Translations under genes and position numbers: made by a program | Assembly: GCA_021781555.1 (NCBI GenBank) | Contig: JAJXWQ010000009.1 | Span: 1 to 64,000 of the forward strand | Reading direction: 5' to 3' | From: a bacterium | Lineage (GTDB): Bacteria > Cyanobacteriota > Sericytochromatia > S15B-MN24 > VGJW01 | DNA: 64,000 bases | Notes under the pieces: model-generated | What the model was told of the DNA's origin: nothing | What the model saw: only the letters and a program-made list of their open reading frames with translations | The model's database searches: none | Shown: in pieces, positions 36,110-45,461 of the stretch | Layout of the letters: each line of letters starts with the position of its first letter | Numbering within the stretch: position 1 is the first letter of the stretch

Positions 36110-36213
36110 AGTGCTCTCGGTTTGAAGGGATCGAGCCCGATGAGTCAAACGGGGCCCGGTTGCGCAGCGAAGCGACCGCGCAGAGGGCCCCGTTCAAACT
36201 GCAAAAGGCCTAG
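36106..36213 (+). repeat. repeat A, complete 108-bp copy
   Basis: CTAGAGTGCTCTCGGTTTGAAGGGATCGAGCCCGATGAGTCAAAC...GCAAAAGGCCTAG. Confidence 0.95.
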
Positions 36214-36230
36214 AGCGGTTTCGCCTGGAA

Positions 36231-36262
36231 GCGATCGGGGGCGTGAAAACGCCCCCGATCGC
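36231..36262. terminator. perfect 14-bp GC stem with GAAA tetraloop
   Basis: GCGATCGGGGGCGT-GAAA-ACGCCCCCGATCGC. Confidence 0.6.
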
Positions 36263-36744
36263 GCGCGTGCCCGGTGCGGGACGCGGCGCGTTCGGCGGAC
36301 TTCTAGACGCGCATCTTCGACCTCAGAAACGAGCCGCTTCCTGGCTCATCCATGATTCCGAGGGTCAACGATTCGCTCACGCGGGTTCTGACCTGACGCG
36401 AGGGCTTTGAAGCACGGCCCTTGACCTTTCGCATTCAATCACGTGCCCAAGGCCGGACGATCCGACGGCGCCGCTCCCTGCCGCCAGGAGATCGGCCAAC
36501 CCGAGACCCACCATGGCGGGCGCGGCTCCAGGGTTTTCGACCCTGCTGGCCACAAGTTCGAGCCGTTGACTGGATCCTAGCTCCGGACCCGGCCGGGTCC
36601 GAAGAACCACATGTGCAACTTGATTAAGTTTTATTAAACCTCCCCCAAACGACCTCCTGCCTGACCGCTTCTCTGGGACAATGTAACGCCTGATTGCAAA
36701 AGCAAACGGGTGGAATCTTGTTATACGCGAAGAAAGGGAAGCAG

Positions 36745-37221
36745 ATGAAGCAGGGATTCCTGCGGGTCACGGCCGCAAGCTGCCTCTTGATCGCTCTCGG
36801 TGGATGCCCGGCAACCTCCGCCCCCAAGGGCCAGGAGACCAACCAGCCGACGACCACCCCTGCGGTCACCAGCCTGGCCATCAATCCGTCGTCCATCGAC
36901 CTCAACGCCCCGTACAGCCTGGATGCCAGTGGGTCCCAGGTCACCAGCAGACCCGGCTCCACCCAGGTGGCCGGCTATCCCACGACCGGCCAGTTCACCG
37001 TCTCGGAAACCGGCGGTGCGGTCCCGACTTCCGACGTCGTCTGGACCTCGTCGGCACCGGACCTCGTGGTGGTCGATGGCAACGGAGTCGTGCAGTCGGT
37101 CAACTCCGGGACGTCTGGCGCCGTCACGATCACGGCCACGCTCCAGGGCAACCCTCGAGTCTCCGCGACGGCCAGCGTCAATCTCTCGAATGACGGCAAG
37201 GCCTCGCTGGTGCTGGAGTGA
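36745..37221 (+). CDS. lipoprotein with BIG2-like Ig domain
   Basis: LLIALGGCPATS lipobox; VVWTSSAPDLVVVDGNGVVQSVNSGTSGAVTITATL. Confidence 0.8.
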   Translation: MKQGFLRVTAASCLLIALGGCPATSAPKGQETNQPTTTPAVTSLAINPSSIDLNAPYSLDASGSQVTSRPGSTQVAGYPTTGQFTVSETGGAVPTSDVVWTSSAPDLVVVDGNGVVQSVNSGTSGAVTITATLQGNPRVSATASVNLSNDGKASLVLE

Positions 37222-38441
37222 TGGGAGACGAGATGATGAAGAAGATCACGCCCGTCGTCGCCGTCCTGGTCCTTGGCGCCGTAGCAGGCTGCCAGGGTAT
37301 CCCGGCGCTTCTCACGGCACCCTCTCGATCGGCCCTGCAGCCGGCCAGCAGCGTGGCCGCCAAGCCCGCCGGTTGGGGCAGCGTCTCGATCTCGGTCCGG
37401 TGGCCCCGGCGAGTCCAGTCGATTCCGCTGGCGGCAAACTCGATCGTAATCACCGCATACAACAACGTCGGTTCGGCCGTCGGTACGGTGACGCTCACCC
37501 GGAGCGCCGCTTCGGGGACGCTTGGCAACGCGCAGCTCGACCTGCCCGCCGGCCAGAGCTACAGCTTCCAGGCCATGGCATACGCCGAGACCAGCCCCAC
37601 CGCCACCAGCACACCGCTGGCGATCGGATATACCGGCGTCTACGCCATCAACTCCGACATCAACACCCCGATCACGCTACAGCTGAACGCCTCGGCTCCA
37701 GCGACCGGTGGGTTGGCTGCATCCATGGCCTGGTATCCCATTCCAGCAGGCGGCGGGGTCGGGGCCGAGTTCATGGTCGACGCGGTCCAGTACCTGGGCC
37801 GACCGATCACGCCAAGCGACAACGTCCAGGTCTGGTTTGGCAGCACCATTAGCTCCATCCCGAGCGTGCTGGCCAGCTCCAGCGTGCAGCCGCAGTGGTA
37901 CACCGATCCGGTCACGGCCCTCAAGCTCCTGGTCGATGCCGACGTGGACAACTTGTTCGTCACGGTCCCGTCGGGCCTCAGCGGACCGGTTGCCATCTGG
38001 GTCGAGGTCGATGGCGTCAAGACCCAGCTTGGCAATAACTTCGTGGTCGTCGACCACGTCGTGATGCCTGCCCAGAGTGTGACGCGCACGGTCGGTGAGT
38101 CGTACGACTCGACTGCCGGGGTCGGCAACCTGAAGGGTTATTCGGGGGCCGACGTCAACGGCACGGCCATCGCCCTGTCCTACCCGATGTTGACCTGGTC
38201 GAGTTCGGCCCCGAGCGTCGCTTTCGTGACGAACGATGGCGTGGTCCATGCCAACGCGCCAGGCCAAGCGACGATCACCGCGCAGACGGGCCTGGCCAGC
38301 GCCTCGTTCGCATTCGATGTGACGGACGCCGACAGCACCGCGTCGATCGATGTCAACGTACCCACGCTGGGTGCGGGCGACGTCAACGCCACGATGGACA
38401 TCCCCGCCTTCTCGGGCGATGCCTCCGGCACCGTCAACTAG
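37218..38441 (+). CDS. lipoprotein with BIG2-like Ig domain
   Basis: VLGAVAGCQG lipobox; LTWSSSAPSVAFVTNDGVVHANAPGQATITAQT; ATGA overlap with the previous gene. Confidence 0.8.
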   Translation: MMGDEMMKKITPVVAVLVLGAVAGCQGIPALLTAPSRSALQPASSVAAKPAGWGSVSISVRWPRRVQSIPLAANSIVITAYNNVGSAVGTVTLTRSAASGTLGNAQLDLPAGQSYSFQAMAYAETSPTATSTPLAIGYTGVYAINSDINTPITLQLNASAPATGGLAASMAWYPIPAGGGVGAEFMVDAVQYLGRPITPSDNVQVWFGSTISSIPSVLASSSVQPQWYTDPVTALKLLVDADVDNLFVTVPSGLSGPVAIWVEVDGVKTQLGNNFVVVDHVVMPAQSVTRTVGESYDSTAGVGNLKGYSGADVNGTAIALSYPMLTWSSSAPSVAFVTNDGVVHANAPGQATITAQTGLASASFAFDVTDADSTASIDVNVPTLGAGDVNATMDIPAFSGDASGTVN

Positions 38442-38483
38442 TTGCAGCGACGCTTGCCTGAAGACTTGAAAGGACATATCAAA

Positions 38484-40280
38484 ATGACCAAGTTTCTGCG
38501 TCATACCGGACTGACCGTCGCCGCAACCCTGACGGTAGCCGGCTGCGCGTCCGGCCCGACCAACCTGGCCCCCCCCTCCGGCGCCGCCGCGTCCGTGCGC
38601 TCGGCGATCACCAAGGGCGGAGACGTCACGGTTCCGATCAGCATCCCCGGTTTGAATGGCCGCGGCGTGCAGTACATCTACAACAAGAACTACATCAACA
38701 CGGTCGAGGTCACCCTCACCGACAGCTTGGGCAACCCGCAGACCCAGTGGGTCGCACGCAACACCTACCTGGCGGGCTCCAGCGCCGCGGGCACGGCGGC
38801 CGTCACCTTCCATGACGTGATGCCCGGGACCTTTACCCTGACGGTGCGCACCAGCCACGTTGCGCTCCTCGGCACGAACGATTCCATCATCTACGACGGT
38901 CAGGTGGGCGCTTTCTACAGCGGCGGCAACCATGCCAATGGCGGCACGCTCCTCAACGTCCTGAGCGGCGACAAGACCACCGCCTTCGTGGTCTTCGACG
39001 ACGCCTACAATGCGAGCAACGGCGAGCCCTACGCCACCGCGATCTTCGACCCTGTCATCTCCGACACGACGACGACCCTCGCGGGATTCGGGGTCGGTGC
39101 GGCCACGGCCAGCGTCGTGACCGGCCAGACGACCTCGGTTGCCGTCTCGGTCGGACAGCTCCCGCACTGGGATCCATCCACCGACTCCACCAGCCTCGAC
39201 GTCACGGCGGGCGCTGCCGTCTCGATGCCCGTCGCCGACGTGGCGGACGTCCAGGCTACCGACCAGGTGATGATGGGCGCCGTGCTCGACCACGGGCTCT
39301 TTACCCTCGGTGCCGGAACCTCGCAGTACGACGTCGCGACGACCAGCTCGGCCGTCACCTTCGTGCCGACCGTATCGACCTTTGGCAACGCAACGGACGT
39401 CTACCTGTCCCGCGGCCAGGCAGCCAGCGCGTGGGCCGAGAATACCTGGCCCACGGTCACGGTCTGGCCAGCGTTGGCCACGAACTCGACCTCGGTGATC
39501 AACGCCAGCCAGAACGCCCTGACCGCCAGCGGCCAGGCCACCATCGGCCTCGACCTGCGCGATAGCTTCAACAACTTCGTGTATGGCAACGGGCTCAACG
39601 GCAACAACGCCGGAAACCCTCACCGCGCCAACGCCTATCTGTCCGAGGACTACAACGTCGTGGGCTACGAGTACGGGCCCGATGCCACCGGCGGCTACCC
39701 CTTCATCGTCCCGGGCAAGACCAGCGGCACTTTCGCCGGCAACACGTACTTCCAGGGCTCGGTGCCCGCGACCTTGACGGGTGCGAGTGCGTCGGTCAGC
39801 ACCTTCCTCGCGAGCAACACGGCGACCGATTCGGTGCAGCTGACCCAGATGGAGATTCCGTACTTCCTGTACAACTACGCACAGGCCCACGCCCTCGCCG
39901 CCTTCGCGACGGGAGCTTACACGCTGAGCGTCATCCCGAATCCCGCGCCTGGCAGCACCTACCTCTGGGTCTCGCTGGCCGGTCCAAACGGAGTCACGAT
40001 CGCCTCTTCCAGCATCGATCCCACCTCTGCCTCGCGCACGGTGTCGCTCGGACTGACGACCGCCGAACTCGGTGCTGCCGTCCAGCCAGCCAATACCATC
40101 CCCGTGGTTCTGACGCTGGGCAACGGCGTCACCCTGGGATCTCCTTACAACAACCTCTACTTCACCGTGAACAGCTTCGGTGCTCGCAAGATCGGCGACA
40201 CGGACACCGTGGAGGTGCGGGTCCTCAACAACAACCAGGCCTTGTGGACCAAGAACCTGGCATTCTCGTGGACCGACTGA
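38484..40280 (+). CDS. large lipoprotein of unknown function
   Basis: TLTVAGCASG lipobox; 598-aa-scale product, Thr/Ser/Asn-rich beta-type composition. Confidence 0.8.
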   Translation: MTKFLRHTGLTVAATLTVAGCASGPTNLAPPSGAAASVRSAITKGGDVTVPISIPGLNGRGVQYIYNKNYINTVEVTLTDSLGNPQTQWVARNTYLAGSSAAGTAAVTFHDVMPGTFTLTVRTSHVALLGTNDSIIYDGQVGAFYSGGNHANGGTLLNVLSGDKTTAFVVFDDAYNASNGEPYATAIFDPVISDTTTTLAGFGVGAATASVVTGQTTSVAVSVGQLPHWDPSTDSTSLDVTAGAAVSMPVADVADVQATDQVMMGAVLDHGLFTLGAGTSQYDVATTSSAVTFVPTVSTFGNATDVYLSRGQAASAWAENTWPTVTVWPALATNSTSVINASQNALTASGQATIGLDLRDSFNNFVYGNGLNGNNAGNPHRANAYLSEDYNVVGYEYGPDATGGYPFIVPGKTSGTFAGNTYFQGSVPATLTGASASVSTFLASNTATDSVQLTQMEIPYFLYNYAQAHALAAFATGAYTLSVIPNPAPGSTYLWVSLAGPNGVTIASSSIDPTSASRTVSLGLTTAELGAAVQPANTIPVVLTLGNGVTLGSPYNNLYFTVNSFGARKIGDTDTVEVRVLNNNQALWTKNLAFSWTD

Positions 40281-40489
40281 TCACCCATCGATCGGCCTGG
40301 GTCCTCCTCGGCCTGGCGGTCTGGCAGCTCGGCGGCTGCCAGACCGCTGGCCTGGCGGGAGTCCCGGTTCGGACGCCCGCCGCGACCCAGGCCACCGGGA
40401 CGTGGACGGCGTCCCCGAACCCGGCAGCTGCGACCGTGCCCTCGCCCACTCCGGGCGGCGGTACGGTCGTTCCCGTTGTTCACTTCTGA
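40268..40489 (+). CDS. small lipoprotein
   Basis: VDRLITHRSAWVLLGLAVWQLGGCQTAG lipobox; GTG start overlapping the previous stop. Confidence 0.55.
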   Translation: MDRLITHRSAWVLLGLAVWQLGGCQTAGLAGVPVRTPAATQATGTWTASPNPAAATVPSPTPGGGTVVPVVHF

Positions 40490-40559
40490 ACCGCAGGATC
40501 CCCCGGGCGGCGGATTGGCTCCGGGCGCGCCCGAGCGTATCGCCCTGTAGACTTGAAGC

Positions 40560-41315
40560 ATGCGTGTCCGTGTGGTCCTGGTCGAGCCTTCTTTGCCCGA
40601 GAACGTGGGCATGGTCGCACGGGCCATGCGCTGTTTCGGGTGGAGTGACCTCGTGCTGGTGGGCGGGGTCGACCCGATGCATCCCATGGCCGTTGCCGCC
40701 GGTCCCGGGGCCGAGGAGGTGCTGCAGTCGGCTCGAACGGTGCGGGACCTCGCGGCTGCCCTGACGGGCTTCGTCGCCATCGGGACCACGGCGCGGGCGT
40801 ATGATCGGCCGGATCGCCAGACTACCGACCTTCGCGAGGTCCTGACTCGGGCCGTCTGGTCCGGGGACGTGGCGTGGGTATTCGGGCCCGAACGCAGTGG
40901 CCTCGCTCGCACCCACCTGGCGAGCTGCCAGCTCCTGGCCCGGATTCCGACCGGCCCCAGCAGCTCTCGTGACCAGACGACCGGCTTCGGCCCCAGCTTG
41001 AACCTGGCCCAGGCCGTGGCGATCTGCCTGTACGAGACGAGCCTGGCGGCGCGGGACTCCGTCGCGACCTTGGCTCCCGAGACAGGCCTGCTGTCCCTCG
41101 CGCAGCAACTCGTGCCGGACCGCGGGCTCGCCGAGGCCCTGCAGGACGAGCTCGTGAACCGGGAACTCGCCCGCCAGAGCGATGCGCCATCCAAAGCCCA
41201 CAGCCTCCTGGCCATGCTGGCGCGCTGGACCGCCACGCCGCACGAGCTGGCGCTCTTGCGGGCGCTGGCGTTCCAGCTGAAGCGCCGGTCGTCAAAGACT
41301 CCGGGGTTCAGCTAG
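40560..41315 (+). CDS. SpoU/TrmJ-family RNA methyltransferase
   Basis: VLVEPSLPENVGMVARAMRCFGWSDLVLV; VAWVFGPERSGL; LNLAQAVAICLYE. Confidence 0.92.
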   Translation: MRVRVVLVEPSLPENVGMVARAMRCFGWSDLVLVGGVDPMHPMAVAAGPGAEEVLQSARTVRDLAAALTGFVAIGTTARAYDRPDRQTTDLREVLTRAVWSGDVAWVFGPERSGLARTHLASCQLLARIPTGPSSSRDQTTGFGPSLNLAQAVAICLYETSLAARDSVATLAPETGLLSLAQQLVPDRGLAEALQDELVNRELARQSDAPSKAHSLLAMLARWTATPHELALLRALAFQLKRRSSKTPGFS

Positions 41316-41410
41316 AGTGCTCCCGGTTTGAATGGATCGAGCCCGATGAGTCAAACGGGGCCCGGTTGCGCAGCGAAGCGACCGCGCAGAGGGACCCGTT
41401 CAAACTGCAC
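41312..41410 (+). repeat. repeat A, copy lacking right terminus
   Basis: Consensus through GTTCAAACTGCA, then diverges. Confidence 0.92.
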
Positions 41411-41498
41411 GCAGCTCCGGCACCTCGCCGCGGCGCACAGGAAAGCCTGGTAAAAAAGCAGACGATCGCGCTCCGGTCGCCAGCTACACTGACTGGCC

Positions 41499-43838
41499 AT
41501 GCCGACGGATCGCGCCAGCGGACTTCGGGCGGACGAGGCGCAAGCCCTCCGCTCTCGCTACGGCGCCAACGCCGTCGAGGAACAACGCCCGTGGCCCTGG
41601 CTCATGCTGGCGAGAAAATTCTGGGCCCCGATTCCCTGGATGCTGGAAGGGGCGATCGCCCTCGAGCTCCTCCTGGGTCGAACCGTCGAGGCCTGGATCA
41701 TCGGTGCGCTGCTGGTCTTCAACGCGATCCTCGCGTTTTTCCAGGAAAGCCGCGCACAGACGGCCCTCGACCTGCTCCGCGAGAAGCTGGAGATCCTGTC
41801 GCGGGTGCTGCGAGACGGACAATGGCAACGGCTGCCGGCTCGTGACCTCGTGCCCGGGGACGTCGTCCACCTGAGGATGGGTGATATCGTACCGGCGGAT
41901 ACCCTCCTGGACGGCCCCGAGATCCTGCTCGATCAGTCGCTGCTGACCGGGGAGGCCCAGCCGGTCGAGGCCTCCGCCGGAGCGATGGCCTATGCCGGAA
42001 CGCTGGTCAAGCGCGGTGAAGCCACGGGCGAGATCGTGGCCACCGGAGCGCAGACCCATTTTGGCAAGACGGCCGAGCTGGTGCGGACCGCCCGGAGCGT
42101 CGGCCACCTGCAGCGCCTGGTGTTCCGCATCGTGGAAGGCCTCCTGTACTTCGACGCGGTGCTGGTCGCGGGCGTGCTTGCCTATTCGCTCTGGGCCGGG
42201 CTCTCCCTCTGGCAGGTCCTCCCGTTCGCTCTGATCGTGCTGGTGGCGTCGATCCCCGTGGCGCTGCCGGCGACGTTCACGCTGGCCAGCGCCCTCGGCG
42301 CGCTGGAGCTGGCCCGCCACGACATCCTGGTCCCCAGGTTGGCTGCCATCGAGGAGGCGGCGGCGATCGACGTCCTCTGCTGCGACAAGACGGGGACGAT
42401 CACCCGCAACCGCCTCGAGGTGCAAGCGAGCCATCCCTATCCACCGCATGGCGAGCAGGACGTCCTGCGCCTGGCGGCCCTCGCCAGCGACGCGGCGACG
42501 CAGGATCCGATCGATCTCGCGATCCTGGAGCGTGCGGGAATCCCGTCGAGCGATCGCCTCACCTTCGTCCCCTTCGATCCCGCCACCAAGCGCTCCGAGG
42601 CCACCGTCCGAGAATCGGGGCGCATCCTTGCCGTGGCCAAGGGGGCGCACCCGGCGATCGCCACGCTCTGCCCACCCATCGCCAGCCTGGACGCGGACGC
42701 CGCCGCCCTGGCAGCGGGGGGCAACCGCGTCCTCGCCGTGGCCGCCGGGGAGCCCGGCCACCTTCGCCTGGCTGGCCTGCTGGCCCTGGCGGATCCGCCC
42801 CGGCCCGACTCCGCCGAACAGCTTCAGCGCCTGGCTGCGTCCGGGGTCCGGGTGATGATGCTGACCGGAGACTCGGCTCCGACCGCCCGCGCCGTGGCCC
42901 GGATGGTGGGCATCGGGGGCGAGCTGTGCGACCCGGCGCGGCTGCGGGCCGATCCCGTCGTCGCGGCGACGGAGTGTGACGTCTTCGCCGGGATCCTGCC
43001 AGAAGACAAGTTCCACCTCGTCCGCTCCCTGCAAGAGCGCGGCCATACGGTGGGAATGACGGGCGATGGCGGGCATGATGCACCGGCGCTCAAGCAGGCC
43101 GAGGTCGGAATCGCCGTACAGAGCGCGACGGACGTTGCCAAGGCGGCGGCCAGCATCGTCCTGACCGCCGCGGGACTGGCCGGGATCGCGACCCTCATCG
43201 CGACGAGCCGGCGGATCTACCAGCGGATGCTGACCTACACCTTGAACAAGATCCTCAAGACCTTCGAGATCGCCATGTTCTTGACCCTGGCGCTCCTCTT
43301 GACCGGCGAGATCGTCACCACGCCGCTGCTCATCGTCCTGCTCCTCTTCACGAATGACTTCGTGACGATGTCGCTGGCGACCGACCGGGTCCGACCGTCC
43401 TCGCGCCCCGATCGCTGGAAGGTCCGGCCGCTGCTGCGGATCGGGCTGGCCATGGCTGCCCTCGTGATGGCCCTGGAGTTCGGGATCTTCCTCTGGGCGC
43501 GCGGGCGATTCGGATTGCCGGAACTCCGGACGCTGGTCTTCCTGCTCCTGGTGTTCACGGGCCAGGGAACGGTCTACCTGCTCCGGGAACGCGGGCATTT
43601 CTGGCACTCGCTGCCCAGTGGCTGGATGCTCCTGGCCACCGGGATCGACCTTGCCGCCGTCTGCGGCCTGGCCATCGGGGGGATCCTGATGGCACCGCTG
43701 CCCCCTGCGGTGGTCGCCGGGACGCTCGGCGCCGTGGTAGCGGCGATGTTCCTTCTGGACTTCGCCAAGATCGCGATCTTCCGTCATCTGGGCGGATCGA
43801 CCGGATCCGCCGAGCCCTTGGCGCAAAGACTTGCCTGA
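41499..43838 (+). CDS. P-type (IIIA-like, H+-ATPase family) cation-transporting ATPase
   Basis: CCDKTGTITRNRLEV, LLTGEAQPVEA, GMTGDGGHDAPALKQAEVGIAV. Confidence 0.93.
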   Translation: MPTDRASGLRADEAQALRSRYGANAVEEQRPWPWLMLARKFWAPIPWMLEGAIALELLLGRTVEAWIIGALLVFNAILAFFQESRAQTALDLLREKLEILSRVLRDGQWQRLPARDLVPGDVVHLRMGDIVPADTLLDGPEILLDQSLLTGEAQPVEASAGAMAYAGTLVKRGEATGEIVATGAQTHFGKTAELVRTARSVGHLQRLVFRIVEGLLYFDAVLVAGVLAYSLWAGLSLWQVLPFALIVLVASIPVALPATFTLASALGALELARHDILVPRLAAIEEAAAIDVLCCDKTGTITRNRLEVQASHPYPPHGEQDVLRLAALASDAATQDPIDLAILERAGIPSSDRLTFVPFDPATKRSEATVRESGRILAVAKGAHPAIATLCPPIASLDADAAALAAGGNRVLAVAAGEPGHLRLAGLLALADPPRPDSAEQLQRLAASGVRVMMLTGDSAPTARAVARMVGIGGELCDPARLRADPVVAATECDVFAGILPEDKFHLVRSLQERGHTVGMTGDGGHDAPALKQAEVGIAVQSATDVAKAAASIVLTAAGLAGIATLIATSRRIYQRMLTYTLNKILKTFEIAMFLTLALLLTGEIVTTPLLIVLLLFTNDFVTMSLATDRVRPSSRPDRWKVRPLLRIGLAMAALVMALEFGIFLWARGRFGLPELRTLVFLLLVFTGQGTVYLLRERGHFWHSLPSGWMLLATGIDLAAVCGLAIGGILMAPLPPAVVAGTLGAVVAAMFLLDFAKIAIFRHLGGSTGSAEPLAQRLA

Positions 43839-43931
43839 GGTGCTGAGCTCGGCGACGTGTCGGTCACCGGGTGCGCTTGCGCCTGGAAATGACCGCGCCC
43901 GGAAAGTCAAACGCGGTCGACACCCCCGGGT

Positions 43932-44783
43932 TCAGCCTTTTTGAGGCGCCTTGGAGACGACGTCCGCGTAGATCGCATCGAGGACCCGGGCGCGGTTGGG
44001 GAACTTCTGACGAAATGCCGCCAGCTGCTGCGCTCCGGACTGGCGATCCTGGATGTAATAGCTCCACGACTCCGCGAAATCCTCGTCGGGGCTCTCCTTG
44101 GCGTAGGCACTGACGGTGTTGCCGGGTCCGTCAGACTTGATCGCGGCGTACCAGCCGGGTGGGCAGAACGTGTGGTCCTCGCTGCGGGCCTGACCGATGA
44201 GGTGGCCTATCTCATGGTCAAGGCGCCGGGCGTGGAGATAGGGAAGATTCGTAGCCGCGTTCCAGATGCTGACGGTCTGGCCACGGGCGGACGATCCGCC
44301 GACCAGCGAAGGGTCGTGGTACTTGGCCTGAAAGTAGGCGTCGTAGGGATCGGGGCCAGACTCGATCTGGAGCTTCCCGAGCGGATACCGGGTCGTTTGG
44401 GGCAACTGAGTGTAGAGATCGAGGCCCCTGGCCAGGGCCGCCTGCGGGTGCGGCATCTGCTGGGAAATGGAGACCGTCAGGTGGCTCGTGCCCACCCAGA
44501 CCTTGAAGGAAAGCTGACCCTGCGCTGGCTTCTGGGGCAGGATGTACAGGTATTCCCGCCCGCCTGCCGAGTTCTGAAAGGGCACCCAGGCTGGTTTGGT
44601 CAGCGCGGAGGCGATGGCCGCCTGCTGGACCGACAGGGCCCGGCCCGACCCGCGGTCCGGGCGCCTGGGGGTGGCCTGCCCACGCGCTCCCTGGCTGTCG
44701 CCGGTGCGCGGCCTGACGATCGTGCGCGACCTGGCCGCTGCGACGCGCCCCGAGATCGAAGATCCCAACCCATGGCTCCTCAT
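43932..44783 (-). CDS. putative zincin-type metalloprotease (HEIGH motif)
   Basis: ARRLDHEIGHLIGQARSEDHTFCPPGWYAA...SPDEDFAESWSYYIQD. Confidence 0.6.
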   Translation of the reverse strand: MRSHGLGSSISGRVAAARSRTIVRPRTGDSQGARGQATPRRPDRGSGRALSVQQAAIASALTKPAWVPFQNSAGGREYLYILPQKPAQGQLSFKVWVGTSHLTVSISQQMPHPQAALARGLDLYTQLPQTTRYPLGKLQIESGPDPYDAYFQAKYHDPSLVGGSSARGQTVSIWNAATNLPYLHARRLDHEIGHLIGQARSEDHTFCPPGWYAAIKSDGPGNTVSAYAKESPDEDFAESWSYYIQDRQSGAQQLAAFRQKFPNRARVLDAIYADVVSKAPQKG

Positions 44784-44933
44784 ACGACTCCCTACTCCTC
44801 TCTCGCCCCTTATCGACCCAAAGGATCCCTGGCTGACGGCCGCAGGAGGTTATGCGGGTCCATTTGACCCGTCGTTAACCCGGCGCAGGTTCCAGCGGAG
44901 GAGTCAAAGCAGAACAAGAGTATCCTGGTCGCC

Positions 44934-45425
44934 ATGCGCCTCCGAGAGCTCTATGCCTCGCGGCCCCCGGGTCACTGGCTCGTCTTGCTCGAGAAGGCCT
45001 TGGGGGCCATCGTCATGACCGGCCTGGCGGGGCTCACGGCCTATTTCCTCGTCGCCCATGTCCACGATCCGATCCTCTTCGTCTTCCAGGGCGAGCTGCG
45101 CGAAGATCCGCACGACCTCCTGGCCACCTGGTTGCTCCGCCAGTTCCCGTTCTTCTCGACGAACCGGCTCATCACACTGGAGATCGCATGGTCGGCCTGG
45201 GCCGTGCTCCTGGCGGCCGAGGCCGTCGGTCTGGCTCTCGAGAAGGCTTGGGCCGAGTGGCTGGTCCTCGTCGAGACTGCGGCCTTCATCCCCCTCGAGG
45301 TGATCGAGCTGATCCAGCGTGCGACCTTGCTCAAGGGCGCGGCGCTGGCCATCAACGCGGCGATCCTCGCCTACCTTGCCTGGTGGCAGCTTCACGAGCA
45401 CGGCAGACGGCTTCCGGCACCCTGA
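44934..45425 (+). CDS. DUF2127-like membrane protein
   Basis: LLEKALGAIVMTGLAGL..., four hydrophobic segments, EKAWAEWLVLVETAAFIPLEVIEL. Confidence 0.75.
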   Translation: MRLRELYASRPPGHWLVLLEKALGAIVMTGLAGLTAYFLVAHVHDPILFVFQGELREDPHDLLATWLLRQFPFFSTNRLITLEIAWSAWAVLLAAEAVGLALEKAWAEWLVLVETAAFIPLEVIELIQRATLLKGAALAINAAILAYLAWWQLHEHGRRLPAP

Positions 45426-45461
45426 GACCGTCGGCCACGCCCTCTGGCTGCTGGACCCGGG

